From assembly GCA_023428695.1 (NCBI GenBank), contig JAEYWY010000009.1:97872-161871 (forward strand): 64,000 nucleotides of DNA, read 5' to 3'. Every line of letters starts with the position of its first letter. The first letter of the stretch is position 1. A model generated the notes under the pieces. It was given only the letters and a program-made list of their open reading frames with translations. It was not told where the DNA came from and ran no database searches. The position numbers and the translations under genes were made by a program. Positions 53,831 to 63,236 of this stretch are shown here, in pieces. This DNA comes from Bacteroidota bacterium (lineage in GTDB: Bacteria > Bacteroidota > Bacteroidia > Cytophagales > Cyclobacteriaceae).

Positions 53831-54253
53831 TTATTTCCCAAACACCATCCGGAATTCACCAGGCCCCGGCTTAATGGGCATTCTTTCAATAATCAACACC
53901 AGCGTATTTCCGCCGACAGATTCAACGATATATTCTTCCACTCCACTATCGTTACTGAGTTCGAGAACGTCGTTGTTGTTGAGGAGTGTCCAGTAACCTG
54001 TTTCTGATACTCCGGTGGAGAATGTGCGTTGGTATTCACCATACGAATCACCTGATTCGGGTTGCTTGAGATTCAGCTTGTAAGCTGAGTAGTCATCATC
54101 AGAAGGATCGCCGTCTTCGTATAGTTCGCTGAGGCTCCAGTTGCCAATAAAGGGGCAATACGCTTCAGCGCAATCACCGGGTTCGGCACTGTCTCCGCCG
54201 CAGGCGACACAAAACAGGAAGGCGAGAATTAAAAAGCTATGTGTGGGTTTCAT
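53831..54253 (-). CDS. Small lipoprotein, lipocalin-like
   Basis: A 140-residue lipoprotein with signal MKPTHSFLILAFLFCVAC and lipidated Cys18. The mature chain contains CPFIGNWSLSELYEDGDPSD, then TGYWTLLNNNDVLELSNDSG and VEEYIVESVGGNTLVLI, the strand pattern of a small lipocalin-like barrel, comparable to the lipoprotein at 23648. Two extra cysteines (GDCAEAYC) could form a disulfide. It ends 4 nt after the start of the next transcription neighbour, the delta-60 protein (stop 54258), so the two genes probably share a transcript. No function is known. Confidence 0.7.
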   Translation of the reverse strand: MKPTHSFLILAFLFCVACGGDSAEPGDCAEAYCPFIGNWSLSELYEDGDPSDDDYSAYKLNLKQPESGDSYGEYQRTFSTGVSETGYWTLLNNNDVLELSNDSGVEEYIVESVGGNTLVLIIERMPIKPGPGEFRMVFGK

Positions 54254-54257
54254 TATT

Positions 54258-57200
54258 TCAGCGTGTTTTTAGAATTCTGATAATTTCGGTTCCGTGCGAT
54301 GACTTCGCCCGGAGATAGTAAACGCCGGGTTTAAGGCCTTCGCCGGAAATGGTTGCCGTGAACCCTTGTGAAGCGTTCGAGGCGTCGATGAGCGCTCCCT
54401 GGGGCGAGTACAATTCAAGGTTTACGTTCCGAAGATCCGTCGCGGACTGAATGACTATATCTCCCTGAACGGGGTTCGGATAAACCGAAATGGATCGTGC
54501 TTTTTCGGGGCTGATCGCGGTGATCACGTGTACATATTCGTCCGAATAGAGAACACAATTCCCGATTGTCACCCTGACCTGATAGATCGCGGCGTCCAGA
54601 AGATCAATCGTAAGTGTCTGACCGGTCTCACCCGGTATCACCTCGCTATCCTTATACCATTGATAGGAATCTGCGCTTGTGGCTATCAGCATCTCGTCAT
54701 TCGTTGAGATTTCCGGAACATCAATGTCATCACAGTCGCCGGGATTGCTTTGTGATCCTTCAGGGTTGAGGCAGACCACAAGGCCAAGTCCGTTTGATGT
54801 TGACAGGCCGGCGTAGTAGCCTCCTGAAGGATTTTTGATGAGTTGCACGATGCCGTCCTCGCCAACCGTGAAATGATGCATGTCGAGTTCGTCTCCGTCA
54901 TTGTCGAGGATCATCATTGAGAAATCACCCGCCGAGGTTTCGTTCTCTCCGGCGACGACGATTTGCTCGCCGTCGACTAGCCATCGGGGTTGACTGGTGT
55001 CATCAAAGACAGACAGAATTTTGTATCCGTCGCCATCAAAGGAATTGTCAACAGATCCGGCTGTATTGATCCTGCAAAGGACAGGGGTGCTGCCCGTCTT
55101 CGTCTTTTCTTTCTTAAATGCGCCAAGTAAAAGTTTGTTGTTGGAATTGGAAATCACATATTCCGCCCGTATTTCTTCGTCCTCATCGGCCCACGGAAGC
55201 GTGAAAACTCCGTTAGTTCCGAATGTTTCATCGACGACCCCGGCGGAGGAGATTTTCACCACCACGCCGCCAACGTTCACTGTGCCGGATCCGATCGCAA
55301 GAAACGATCCGTCGTCCATCATGGCGACATCACTGAATGAGTCGTTCACGACGGTGAGCGTAACACGGACGACGCCATTGTCTCCGAAGCTTGCATCGTT
55401 GGTTGTATTTGGCAGCAGCCTCATCAGCGTCGCATCATTGTACGATCCGCCAAGGTAGTTTGCGTCGCCGGCGATCAGTATTCTTCCCTCGGAATCGACG
55501 TGGAAATTGTTGAGCGTATTGCGTTTGCCGTATGCGCCATGGTGTTTGGTGAAAACGCCGTTGGTACCGAACGTGTTATCGAGTGAGCCGTCTGCATTCA
55601 GTTTGACGAACAGATAGTCTTCGCCACTGCCCGCATTCAGGACGTTGCCTCCTACAAGGATCTTGCCGTTGTCGTAGACGTGTATGGCGCGCACAAACTG
55701 GCGCCTGTCGCTGATATCGTATCTTACGTAACCGTATGTTCCGAAGGAGAGATCGGGAGATCCGTCAGCGTTGAACCTCGCCACGGCTACTCCCGTATTC
55801 GAACCGTTGTGAAGGTAGGTTCCCGCTGTTACGATCTTCCCGTCACTCGTCCGCGCCATTGCCATAAGTGAGCCCTCCCCCGCGTATCGTGCTATGGATG
55901 TTCCTCCAGATCCGAATGCGTCATCCAGCTCACCCGTTGCCTTGTACCTGACGACGACCCCATATTGATGATCCGGGGCGTTGATATATCCGCAGGCGAT
56001 AAAGCTTCCGTTTGAGAGCCGGATCAAATCCGTAAGCGCTCCGCCATTACTTCCAGGTATGCGGTCGACATGAACGCCGAAACCTGCATCTGCGGAACCG
56101 TTAGCGTTGAACGCGGCGAACAGAAAGTCAGTTTCGTCAGAGGCATTTCGCTTTGAGCCGGCCACATAGACTCTACCACTGTCATCCACCTCAATCGCGC
56201 TGATCACCGCGTTGCCACCCGCACCGGCATGCGTAGCGGAACCGTTGCCGTTGAACGCGGTGGCGGGTGTTCCGTTGCTATTCCTTTTTTTAACGACGCC
56301 GAGGGAAGGCGACTCTGAATCGAACCCTGTGACGCCGCCGAGGTAGATGGCTCCGTCGGCGCCAAGTTTAATGTCTTCGACCTTTGCTTTCGCCGGCTCG
56401 CCTTCTTCCATAATGCCGTCGGTGCCGAACGATGTGTCGATTGTTCCGTTTGAGTTTACGCGGATTACTTTCCAGAGATCGATATTATTAGGTGCTCCGA
56501 AGCTCGCGGAAACCAGCAGTTTACCATCGGCCTGTAAGGCAGCGTCGATCTGATCAGTCTGCCAGAGCAGGAAATCGAAGTTAGAGTAGTGTCCATTATC
56601 GCCGAATTCGGTTACCGGCGCACCGTTTTGACTGAACGCACGGATACCGAGACGACGGACAGCAATGTTTTCGGTATCAAGCGTTTTGCCAACGCCATAA
56701 ATCGTGTTGCCGTTGCCGATGAGTATGGATTCGACCGAAGAATATAGAATCGGGTACGTTACTTTTCCCGCCGTCCCGAATGAATTTACCAGCGCTCCGC
56801 CCGTTGATATTTTGATGATCGATCCGTAGCCGTCGGAAACGCCGCCAATGAGCACGTTCCCGTCGGGCGCCACCGTTACGCACATGGCAATGTCGTCTTT
56901 TTCGTTGCCGGTAAGGTCGTAAGTCCGGACTCCGTTTTTTCCGAATGTGGCATCAGGCGTTCCGTTGGCGTTGTATCGTGCCACAAGGAAATCCTTGTCG
57001 CGGTTGTTGTCGTAGTATCCAACGGCGACGATCTTTCCGTTGGCAAGAACGACGGCCGAGTTGAACCGTGTGATGTGGCTTTCGAGTGTAGCAGCAAGTC
57101 CGTTGGTTCCGAAGTCATTACAAAGCGACTGGGCAACGCACGTGATGGAAGAAATTAACGAGGCCGCGACGAAGATTGAGGGAAGTATAAATTTTTTCAT
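54258..57200 (-). CDS. Delta-60 repeat protein with a C-terminal T9SS sorting domain
   Basis: A 980-residue exported protein; I use the ATG at 57200 since the upstream Mets at 57218 and 57209 precede a charged RMKKF start of the signal peptide. The body is a set of delta-60 repeats, each with DATFGxNGVR...ADGKILVAG-like spacing (for example DFGTNGLAATLESH, PDATFGKNGVRTYDLTGN and DGKIVTAGTYLHNGSNTG). A C-terminal Ig-like domain (QWYKDSEVIPGETG) leads to SISVYPNPVQGDIVIQSATD and GVYYLRAKSSHGTEIIRIL, a type A T9SS sorting signal. It is secreted and cell-surface anchored. Its ligand is unknown. Confidence 0.88.
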   Translation of the reverse strand: MKKFILPSIFVAASLISSITCVAQSLCNDFGTNGLAATLESHITRFNSAVVLANGKIVAVGYYDNNRDKDFLVARYNANGTPDATFGKNGVRTYDLTGNEKDDIAMCVTVAPDGNVLIGGVSDGYGSIIKISTGGALVNSFGTAGKVTYPILYSSVESILIGNGNTIYGVGKTLDTENIAVRRLGIRAFSQNGAPVTEFGDNGHYSNFDFLLWQTDQIDAALQADGKLLVSASFGAPNNIDLWKVIRVNSNGTIDTSFGTDGIMEEGEPAKAKVEDIKLGADGAIYLGGVTGFDSESPSLGVVKKRNSNGTPATAFNGNGSATHAGAGGNAVISAIEVDDSGRVYVAGSKRNASDETDFLFAAFNANGSADAGFGVHVDRIPGSNGGALTDLIRLSNGSFIACGYINAPDHQYGVVVRYKATGELDDAFGSGGTSIARYAGEGSLMAMARTSDGKIVTAGTYLHNGSNTGVAVARFNADGSPDLSFGTYGYVRYDISDRRQFVRAIHVYDNGKILVGGNVLNAGSGEDYLFVKLNADGSLDNTFGTNGVFTKHHGAYGKRNTLNNFHVDSEGRILIAGDANYLGGSYNDATLMRLLPNTTNDASFGDNGVVRVTLTVVNDSFSDVAMMDDGSFLAIGSGTVNVGGVVVKISSAGVVDETFGTNGVFTLPWADEDEEIRAEYVISNSNNKLLLGAFKKEKTKTGSTPVLCRINTAGSVDNSFDGDGYKILSVFDDTSQPRWLVDGEQIVVAGENETSAGDFSMMILDNDGDELDMHHFTVGEDGIVQLIKNPSGGYYAGLSTSNGLGLVVCLNPEGSQSNPGDCDDIDVPEISTNDEMLIATSADSYQWYKDSEVIPGETGQTLTIDLLDAAIYQVRVTIGNCVLYSDEYVHVITAISPEKARSISVYPNPVQGDIVIQSATDLRNVNLELYSPQGALIDASNASQGFTATISGEGLKPGVYYLRAKSSHGTEIIRILKTR

Positions 57201-57280
57201 ACGAAGCATTTGCCTCAAAGCTCAGCAATGTAAAGGCACCGCGGTATCGCATGATGGTGGGATCGCCTGGTGCGGGAATA

Positions 57281-57306
57281 GAAGTCGGTCTGAAACGACT
57301 TCAGAC
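57281..57306. promoter_or_regulatory. Two overlapping, mutually exclusive inverted repeats
   Basis: GAAGTCG (57281-57287) pairs with CGACTTC (57296-57302), while GTCTGAA (57288-57294) pairs with TTCAGAC (57300-57306). Both arms are 7 bp and perfect, and both pairings cannot form at once. The site lies between the LuxR regulator stop and the delta-60 gene start, so it is in the leader or promoter of the latter. Confidence 0.4.
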
Positions 57307-57349
57307 GTTCTGGTGGAATATGCGAATGCTTTGGGCTTTGTCCGGATGG

Positions 57350-57973
57350 TCAGACAAGCTTCTCATTGATTGCCTTAGAGACTGCCTCTGTCTGGGAATG
57401 AACTTCCAGCTTGGCATAGATATTCTTGATGTGCGTGCGAACGGTGTCGATGCTGATGTCAAGGCCGGACGCGATGAGCTTGTAGCTGTTGCCTTTTGAA
57501 AGGGAAGCGAGAATCTCCCGTTCGCGGACGGTAAGATCGTATTTTTTTGTCGTGGGGGCCTGCATTGAAGAAAGCACCATTCGCGCGATGGCCGGAGACA
57601 TGGGCGCGCCGCCGTCGAGTACTTCATTGATGGCGGAAAGCAACCTTGATGAAACATGCTTCTTCAACAGGTAGCCCGACGCACCTGCGCACAGCGCGTT
57701 GAAGACGTTCGTGTTATCATCGAATACCGTGAGCATGAGAATAGGCAACTCGCGGTTGAATGCGCGGATTTGTCTGACGGCCTCGATCCCTGATACACCG
57801 GGCATGTCAATATCCATGAGCACAACTGACGGGTTAAGTGCCCTGACCTGTGTCGCTGCACCTGTGGCCTTCTTGAAATCACCAACGACAGAAACTTCGC
57901 CGCTCAGTTGCAGCAGGGTGCGTATGCTTTCCCGGAGTTCGTCGTTGTCTTCATATAAAAGGCAAGTGATCAT
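57350..57973 (-). CDS. NarL/LuxR-family response regulator (second pair)
   Basis: A 207-residue regulator. The receiver has CLLYEDNDELRESIRTLLQL (acidic pocket), the phospho-acceptor Asp in VVLMDIDMPGVSGIEAVRQI (about residue 56) and Lys in GYLLKKHVSS. The LuxR helix-turn-helix is LTVREREILASLSKGNSYKL, then ISIDTVRTHIKNIYAKLEVH. Its kinase (58044-60077) lies upstream on the same strand with a 70-nt gap, so they act as a pair. Downstream on this strand is the delta-60/T9SS protein, a possible target. Same layout as the pair at 12225-14787. Confidence 0.93.
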   Translation of the reverse strand: MITCLLYEDNDELRESIRTLLQLSGEVSVVGDFKKATGAATQVRALNPSVVLMDIDMPGVSGIEAVRQIRAFNRELPILMLTVFDDNTNVFNALCAGASGYLLKKHVSSRLLSAINEVLDGGAPMSPAIARMVLSSMQAPTTKKYDLTVREREILASLSKGNSYKLIASGLDISIDTVRTHIKNIYAKLEVHSQTEAVSKAINEKLV

Positions 57974-58043
57974 CGTTTTTTCCCGTTGTTGAAGCTTTAC
58001 CGGTACAAGGTACGAAGGGGAAAGCTGCCGTGTTATACCCTCA

Positions 58044-60077
58044 TCATGTGAGGGGGATCACCACGTCGATGCTGGTTCCCTTCCCCGGGGATGAGGTTAT
58101 TTTACAGTCGGCTTTCATTGCGGCAGACCTTTCAGCGATGTTTCGCAGCCCATTTCCACGCCTTACCTGTTCCGGGTCAAAGCCACATCCATTGTCGCAG
58201 ACATTCAGCACAAGCGACTCGTGGTTCAATCCCAGGCTGATGGTTACGAGCGTCGCGCCGCTATACTTTGCCGCGTTATTGAGTATCTCTTTATACGTGA
58301 GGTATATGTTCCGCTTGGCCTCAACGCTCAGGCTTGTGTCCGCGATTTCGTCGATGCCGTTGAAGGTATACTGGATATTCTTCGGCTCAAGAATCTCGGC
58401 CGTAAACTCCTTCATTCTGGCGCTTACCGCTGAAAGGGAGTCATTCATAGGGTTGATCGACCACACGATATCCGACATCCTTTCCATTATGGAAGCGGAT
58501 TGATTGGCAATTCTGGCAAGCTGGTTCTTCACATCGGGATCATCGGCGGTATGCCTGATTGCTACCGTGCTAAGAATGTTTATGCTGGAAATAGTTGAGC
58601 CGATATCATCATGAAGGTCACGCGCTATAGCATTGCGTACCCGTTCGAGTTCAAGTAGACGCTTTGTGCGTGAGACCACCCGGTATCGGTTGATCAACAC
58701 GATGCCGAGCAGTATGAATGAGCCGAGGGCGATAACACCTCCCGTTTGAATCGCGCGCTGTTTCTTTTCCTGTTCCGCCCGGATCTCATTGTCCTTTCTT
58801 AACAGTGCTATCTCCGCATTCTTTTTTTCAACTTCGTATTTTGTTTCGAGCTCCTGATAAGCGAGGTTTAACGTCTTCCCGCGCAGTGAATCTTCCAGCG
58901 CGTGGAATTGCTGATACACTTCGTACGCGTCCTTGTACTGTTTGTTCCGGTAATGAGCCTCAGCGAGAAAAAGATACGCATTCAGCTCAGCTTCCAGGTT
59001 ACCACTACGCTGTGCAACCTCAAGGCTGGACGCGAGTTGTTCAATGGCCTCATCATTCTTCCTGCGTTCGCTGTAGAGTTTCCCGATCTCGGATTCGAGA
59101 CTTGAAAGGACAAAGGAGTTGGGCAGTTTCTCCGCAAGGGGCCTTGCTTCAGCAAAGGCGCTTTCCGCCTCTTCGAGACGGCCCTGCATCCGCATTATCT
59201 TTCCTTTGTTTATGAGCCCCGTGATGTAAAGTTCATGCAACCCCAACTCACGGGTCAGCGCCAGCATCCGTTCCACATATTGATGGGCTTTGGCGTAATC
59301 TTTCAGGTTCAGGAAGACGCTGGCAAGTTCATTACACGCCGTGGTGATACCTTTCTTGTCCCCGTCTCGCTCTTTGATGGCAAGCGATTTAAGCAGGTAC
59401 TCCCTGGCTTCCGCGGAACGACCCTGCTGATTCAGCGCGACGCCAAGGGAATTGTAACAATACGATATTCCCTTCTCATTTCCGGCACTTTCGAAAAGCC
59501 GCAGCGCTCTGAAAAGGAGATCGATCGCTTCACTGCGGCTGGCGGAACGATAGTGAATGTTCGCCATGTTGAGCAGGTTGCCGGCCATGTTCTCTTTGCC
59601 GACGACATCCTCGCCGAGACTGTCTACAATTTTGTAGTGACGTAGTGCCTCTTCGTTGTTGCCTTTTTTCTTTTCAAGCAGGCCGAGACCGGTATGATAG
59701 GCCGATGTAAGGGTAAGTTCATTGGGGTTGTCCTCAACGATAACGTTGGCTTTTCCGAAGTAATAGTCGGCGCTGTCGTACCGGCCCTGGTCAGACATAA
59801 AGAGCCCGTAGCTGATGTAGATGCGCGCGGTCTGTATTACGTCGGCACCCGAAACGGCCATCAGCTTTCGCATGTAACCCGCGGATTTTACATCATCCTT
59901 ACCGCGAAAGTGCGCCGAGAGTTTGGTGAGCGCGGCGATGTAAGCCGTTGTGTTGCCGTCGTGATTAACATTCTCCACAATGCGCTGGAGGCTGTCGATG
60001 GACTGGCCTGTAGTCGCGGATGCGATGATGAACAGCAGGAGCGTGATCCCTGGAATCTTTGAGCAACACATAATCAA
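58044..60077 (-). CDS. TPR-containing sensor histidine kinase (HisKA_3, second pair)
   Basis: A 677-residue kinase with signal MIMCCSKIPGITLLLFIIAS (a second Met at codon 3 is also possible), a long TPR region (about 40-420; for example YNSLGVALNQQGRSAEAREY, ELEAELNAYLFLAEAHYRNK), one membrane helix (about 440-462, GGVIALGSFILLGIVLI), and the HisKA_3 block ARDLHDDIGSTISSINILST with His near residue 488. The HATPase domain ends the chain (YKEILNNAAKYSG; NVCDNGCGFDPEQVRRGNGL). It phosphorylates the regulator at 57350. Two such pairs in one window suggests a duplicated module. Confidence 0.92.
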   Translation of the reverse strand: MIMCCSKIPGITLLLFIIASATTGQSIDSLQRIVENVNHDGNTTAYIAALTKLSAHFRGKDDVKSAGYMRKLMAVSGADVIQTARIYISYGLFMSDQGRYDSADYYFGKANVIVEDNPNELTLTSAYHTGLGLLEKKKGNNEEALRHYKIVDSLGEDVVGKENMAGNLLNMANIHYRSASRSEAIDLLFRALRLFESAGNEKGISYCYNSLGVALNQQGRSAEAREYLLKSLAIKERDGDKKGITTACNELASVFLNLKDYAKAHQYVERMLALTRELGLHELYITGLINKGKIMRMQGRLEEAESAFAEARPLAEKLPNSFVLSSLESEIGKLYSERRKNDEAIEQLASSLEVAQRSGNLEAELNAYLFLAEAHYRNKQYKDAYEVYQQFHALEDSLRGKTLNLAYQELETKYEVEKKNAEIALLRKDNEIRAEQEKKQRAIQTGGVIALGSFILLGIVLINRYRVVSRTKRLLELERVRNAIARDLHDDIGSTISSINILSTVAIRHTADDPDVKNQLARIANQSASIMERMSDIVWSINPMNDSLSAVSARMKEFTAEILEPKNIQYTFNGIDEIADTSLSVEAKRNIYLTYKEILNNAAKYSGATLVTISLGLNHESLVLNVCDNGCGFDPEQVRRGNGLRNIAERSAAMKADCKITSSPGKGTSIDVVIPLT

Positions 60078-60743
60078 ATGAAGTTAGTGTAAAATACAAC
60101 TTAATTAATTACGGTGAATGGCCGACGGAAGGCTTATTTTAGCAACGGGAGGATTATTCAAAGAAGCGACGACGCCGCTGACCGGACCCGCCTCGAACGT
60201 TAAACAACGTGAATGCGTACGCGTCGGGACGGTGATGCCGCAATGTTACCGGGGAAATTGGAGTTTTTCAGTATTTTGATGGTGAGCACACTATCGGTGC
60301 GGAGTGTGTAAGGCATGCGCGGCCGGGTGAGGGTTGTGAGCCTGCGGTCCTTCGGGACATGAGGAGACGCAGCCGGATTTGATCAGGTCGGTGATAGACA
60401 AAAGATTAAAGCGGGAAGAATGAAGCGCATGGGTTTCTGGTAACGAATCGCGTATCTTCATTACCGTGTTTCCGCCAGCCCGTTTGGAGAGGCGTTATTG
60501 GCGGGTTTCCGATGAAGGATGAAGACGGCGAGGACGCTGCGGGAGGTTAAGGTTTAAGCGGTTTGAAAAAAGTGACCGGAGCGGAATGACGACAGGTTCT
60601 GCTATCCGGACACGGAGGTGGGGATATCGGTGATTAATGGCTGATATAGAATAGTTGGCGGCAAGGTGTGGATAGCCCGACTAATAAAGTGGAGGCTGAG
60701 TTTTATTAAATTGGGTTATAGAAAGTGAAAGGAAAACTTGCTA
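60078..60743. other. Long intergenic region before the AT-rich island
   Basis: About 660 bp without a gene that I can support. It holds the promoter of the kinase gene (minus). A nested stem (CTGCG...CGCAG around GTCC-TTCG-GGAC, 60342-60372) and a CCGCCA...TGGCGG inverted repeat (60472-60504) are visible. From about 60654 (GTTGGCGGCAAGG) base composition falls towards AT, marking the island edge. Confidence 0.45.
60342..60372 (+). other. Candidate RNA hairpin with a UUCG tetraloop
   Basis: GTCC-TTCG-GGAC (60347-60358) is a stable hairpin; outer CTGCG (60342-60346) pairs with CGCAG (60368-60372). It may be a regulatory RNA or a chance structure. Confidence 0.25.
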
Positions 60744-61466
60744 ATGAAATTGGATAAAGTATTATATCAAAAAAGTCATATTTATTTTATCGTGTTCTTT
60801 CTTCTGATGTTGGCTGGTTTCTGGTTGACATACTTCACAATTATTTTAGAGCAAGAGAATTACCGTATGCATTTACATGGTATTACTTTAATACTGTGGT
60901 GCGTTTTGCTAATTTCTCAACCATTTTTAATAAAAAGAAAGAATTACGAACTACATAAGCAGATAGGAAAATTTTCTTATGTCATAGTTGCACTTATAAT
61001 TTTTACAACCATTGACATCTACAAATATCGGCTAAGCGAACTTACAACTTTAAGCGCAAGGGACTATTTTGCAACGGCTTCTGTTCTAATTGCCTTACTT
61101 ACATTTCTGATTTTTTACGGACTCGCAATTTATTATAAAAGAAAACCAAGCATCCATGCACGTTACATGATTTGCACCGTTTTTGCCATGTTCACAGCGG
61201 TTTTTGACCGTATGATTGACTCCTATTTTATCTTTTTACTACCATATTTTCCACAAGTAGCTGGACAACCTGTGCTTCAAGTCTTTGGATTGACTTTGGC
61301 GGATTTTATTCTATTCGTTTTGTGTATCTGGGACTGGTCATCTCATAAACGTTTAAATGTTTTTCCCATAGCATTAACAATACATTTGATTTATCATTAT
61401 TCCGTTCTCAATTTTTATAAATTTGAATTTTGGAAATCCTTTTGTAATTGGTTCTTTGAATTATAA
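60744..61466 (+). CDS. AT-rich multi-pass membrane protein of unknown function
   Basis: A 240-residue protein of about seven helices (IYFIVFFLLMLAGFWLTYFT, LHGITLILWCVLLISQPFLI, FATASVLIALLTFLIFYGLA, LTLADFILFVLCIWDW). The YRMHLHGITLILW and ELHKQIGKFSYVIVA blocks, with spaced His, resemble DUF2306-like or cytochrome b561-like membrane proteins that hold haem, but this is loose. The ATG at 60744 is preferred over a TTG at 60738. Its AT content and codon use differ clearly from the genes to the left, pointing to transfer. It lies alone in the left part of the island. Confidence 0.65.
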   Translation: MKLDKVLYQKSHIYFIVFFLLMLAGFWLTYFTIILEQENYRMHLHGITLILWCVLLISQPFLIKRKNYELHKQIGKFSYVIVALIIFTTIDIYKYRLSELTTLSARDYFATASVLIALLTFLIFYGLAIYYKRKPSIHARYMICTVFAMFTAVFDRMIDSYFIFLLPYFPQVAGQPVLQVFGLTLADFILFVLCIWDWSSHKRLNVFPIALTIHLIYHYSVLNFYKFEFWKSFCNWFFEL

Positions 61467-62094
61467 ATTCCTTACAGACAAGTTCGCATTAGGACGAATT
61501 TCGATTGAGTGTTCCGTCAGTCGTTGACTTGTAATGCGACAGTGAGTTGTAACTTGACAAAAATGTGCTCAACGACAACGATTTATTATTTTAAAACGGA
61601 CGACAGAACACCCAGCCGCCAACAGCATGTTGCTGCAATGGTGCCGTGACGAGTTGGTATTAAGTTCTATCTTCGTTCAACGTTTGGTTTCGTGGGACAG
61701 GACGCAGCTTCGAAAAGGCACCACTGCAGAAACACAAACGTTTAGTCAGAATAGGGCCTGGACAAATTTGCGTTCCGAAAAACGCGGAGGACACGTTACC
61801 AACAAGAATTTCCCACGGGGACAATTGAACGCCTTCGCAGGTGACTTGGACTCTTAGAAATCAAACGTGGGACAGATTATAAATAATACATCCGTCCCTT
61901 CGCATTTTTAAGAAGAGTGAGCTTCGACTTGCCACGCGCATTTGGCACATGCCATAGTCGCACAAACCCATCGCGACACCAACGCTATTGCAAGAGCCAA
62001 ACCATCCCGCTAAAATTGATGTTTCACTATAAACAAGAAGGCTTGCTGATGACAATGGCCAAAAGGTTGGAAAAATTCCTATTTTTAAACATTA
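61467..62094. other. Non-coding cassette junction with long palindromes
   Basis: This 628 bp has no supported gene. TCGCATTA (61484-61491) and TAATGCGA (61532-61539) form a perfect inverted repeat after the membrane protein. A larger imperfect palindrome lies at about 61616-61745: CCGCCAACAGCATGTTGCTG at the left, with AAGGCACCACTGCAG and CAAACGTTTAG at the right. Such GCCAAC...CAAAC.GTT arms recall cassette junctions in Bacteroidota genomes. The rest (61860-62068) shows nothing firm. Confidence 0.5.
62069..62079 (+). promoter_or_regulatory. Palindrome just upstream of the ImmA-family gene
   Basis: GGAA-AAA-TTCC is a small inverted repeat 15 nt before the start codon at 62095, the place where the XRE-type protein could repress its own promoter. 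Confidence 0.3.
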
Positions 62095-63231
62095 ATGGAC
62101 ACAGGTGTAAATATTAAGCCGGACATCATTACATGGGCTATTCAGCGCGCTGGATATGAATTGCAGGACTTTGCCGCAAAATTTCCAAATGTTAACGACT
62201 GGCTAGAGAACCGTAAAAAGCCGACCGTTAAGCAACTTGAAAAATTTTCTCATAAAGTTCACATACCGTTTGGCTACCTTTTTCTCACAGAACCACCAAT
62301 AGAAAGACTTCCCATCCCATTCTTCAGGACCAATCAAAGAGGTGGAGCAACTCAGAATGTTAGCGTAAATGTGTATGACACAATTATGCTAATGCAACAA
62401 AGACAAGGTTGGCTTCGAGACTACTTAGAAGAAAATGATGACTATGTAAGCCTTCCTTTTGTTGGAAAATACTCCAATAATCAAAATGTCTCTGAGATCG
62501 TTGCTGATATTAGAAGAGTGCTGGGGTTGGAAAATGAATGGGCTAGTTCTTTTGAAAAACTAGAAACAGCAGTTGATCACTTAACGCAGAAAATTGAGGA
62601 TGTAGGAATAATTGTTGTTTTTAATGGAGTTGTAGAGAACAATACAAGTCGGCCGATAAAAGTAGACGAATGCCGAGGTTTTGTACTCGTTGATGAAATT
62701 GCTCCTTTCATGTTTGTAAATAATGCAGACGGCAAAGCAGCTCAGTTATTTACGATGGTGCATGAACTAGCGCACATTTGGACAGGACATAGCGCGGGCT
62801 TTGATTTCAGGCAGTTGCTTCCTGCAGACGATCCAATAGAAATACTTTGCGACAGAGTAGCAGCGGAATTTTTAGTTCCCGCGATTTCCTTCTCTCGAAT
62901 ATGGAATGAGCGTCCGGAAATTGCCTACGTGGCAAGACATTTCAAAGTAAGCCAAATTGTAATTGCGCGGAGGGCTTTGGATTTAGGTAAGATCAATAAG
63001 ACTTCTTTTTTTAACTTCTACAATAATTACGTCAATCAACTTCAGTACAAAAAGGAGAGCCAGGCAAGCGGTGGAGACTTTTATGCGACAACAAAAAAGA
63101 GGCTGAGTCTTGCTTTTGCTGCTCGAATAAATCAGGCTGTTAAAAACAACCAGCTTTTATATCGGGATGCCTACAAACTCACAAGTCTAAAGGGCGACAC
63201 GTACAAAAAATTCTTCGACAAACACTTTTAA
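62095..63231 (+). CDS. XRE-type HTH plus ImmA/IrrE metalloprotease (probable antitoxin)
   Basis: A 378-residue protein. The first 70 residues (IITWAIQRAGYELQDFAAKF, NVNDWLENRKKPTVKQLEKF, IPFGYLFLTEPP) form an XRE-like DNA-binding domain. The ImmA/IrrE zinc-protease domain has HELAHIWTGHSAGF (HExxH at 223-227) and a third ligand in CDRVAAEFLVP. Such COG2856 proteins cleave repressors or, when paired with a toxin, act as the antitoxin. The PIN-domain gene starts 5 nt after its stop, so they form an operon. Low GC marks it as acquired. Confidence 0.85.
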   Translation: MDTGVNIKPDIITWAIQRAGYELQDFAAKFPNVNDWLENRKKPTVKQLEKFSHKVHIPFGYLFLTEPPIERLPIPFFRTNQRGGATQNVSVNVYDTIMLMQQRQGWLRDYLEENDDYVSLPFVGKYSNNQNVSEIVADIRRVLGLENEWASSFEKLETAVDHLTQKIEDVGIIVVFNGVVENNTSRPIKVDECRGFVLVDEIAPFMFVNNADGKAAQLFTMVHELAHIWTGHSAGFDFRQLLPADDPIEILCDRVAAEFLVPAISFSRIWNERPEIAYVARHFKVSQIVIARRALDLGKINKTSFFNFYNNYVNQLQYKKESQASGGDFYATTKKRLSLAFAARINQAVKNNQLLYRDAYKLTSLKGDTYKKFFDKHF

Positions 63232-63236
63232 CATAG

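Noticed and set aside
61616..61745. Possible classical integron attC site
   Set aside because: The palindrome lacks the GTTRRRY and RYYYAAC core sites of attC, and no integrase gene is visible, so only cassette-like is claimed.
61627..62117. Short frames in the island junction
   Set aside because: They cross the palindromes and lack any family similarity; they are treated as non-coding.
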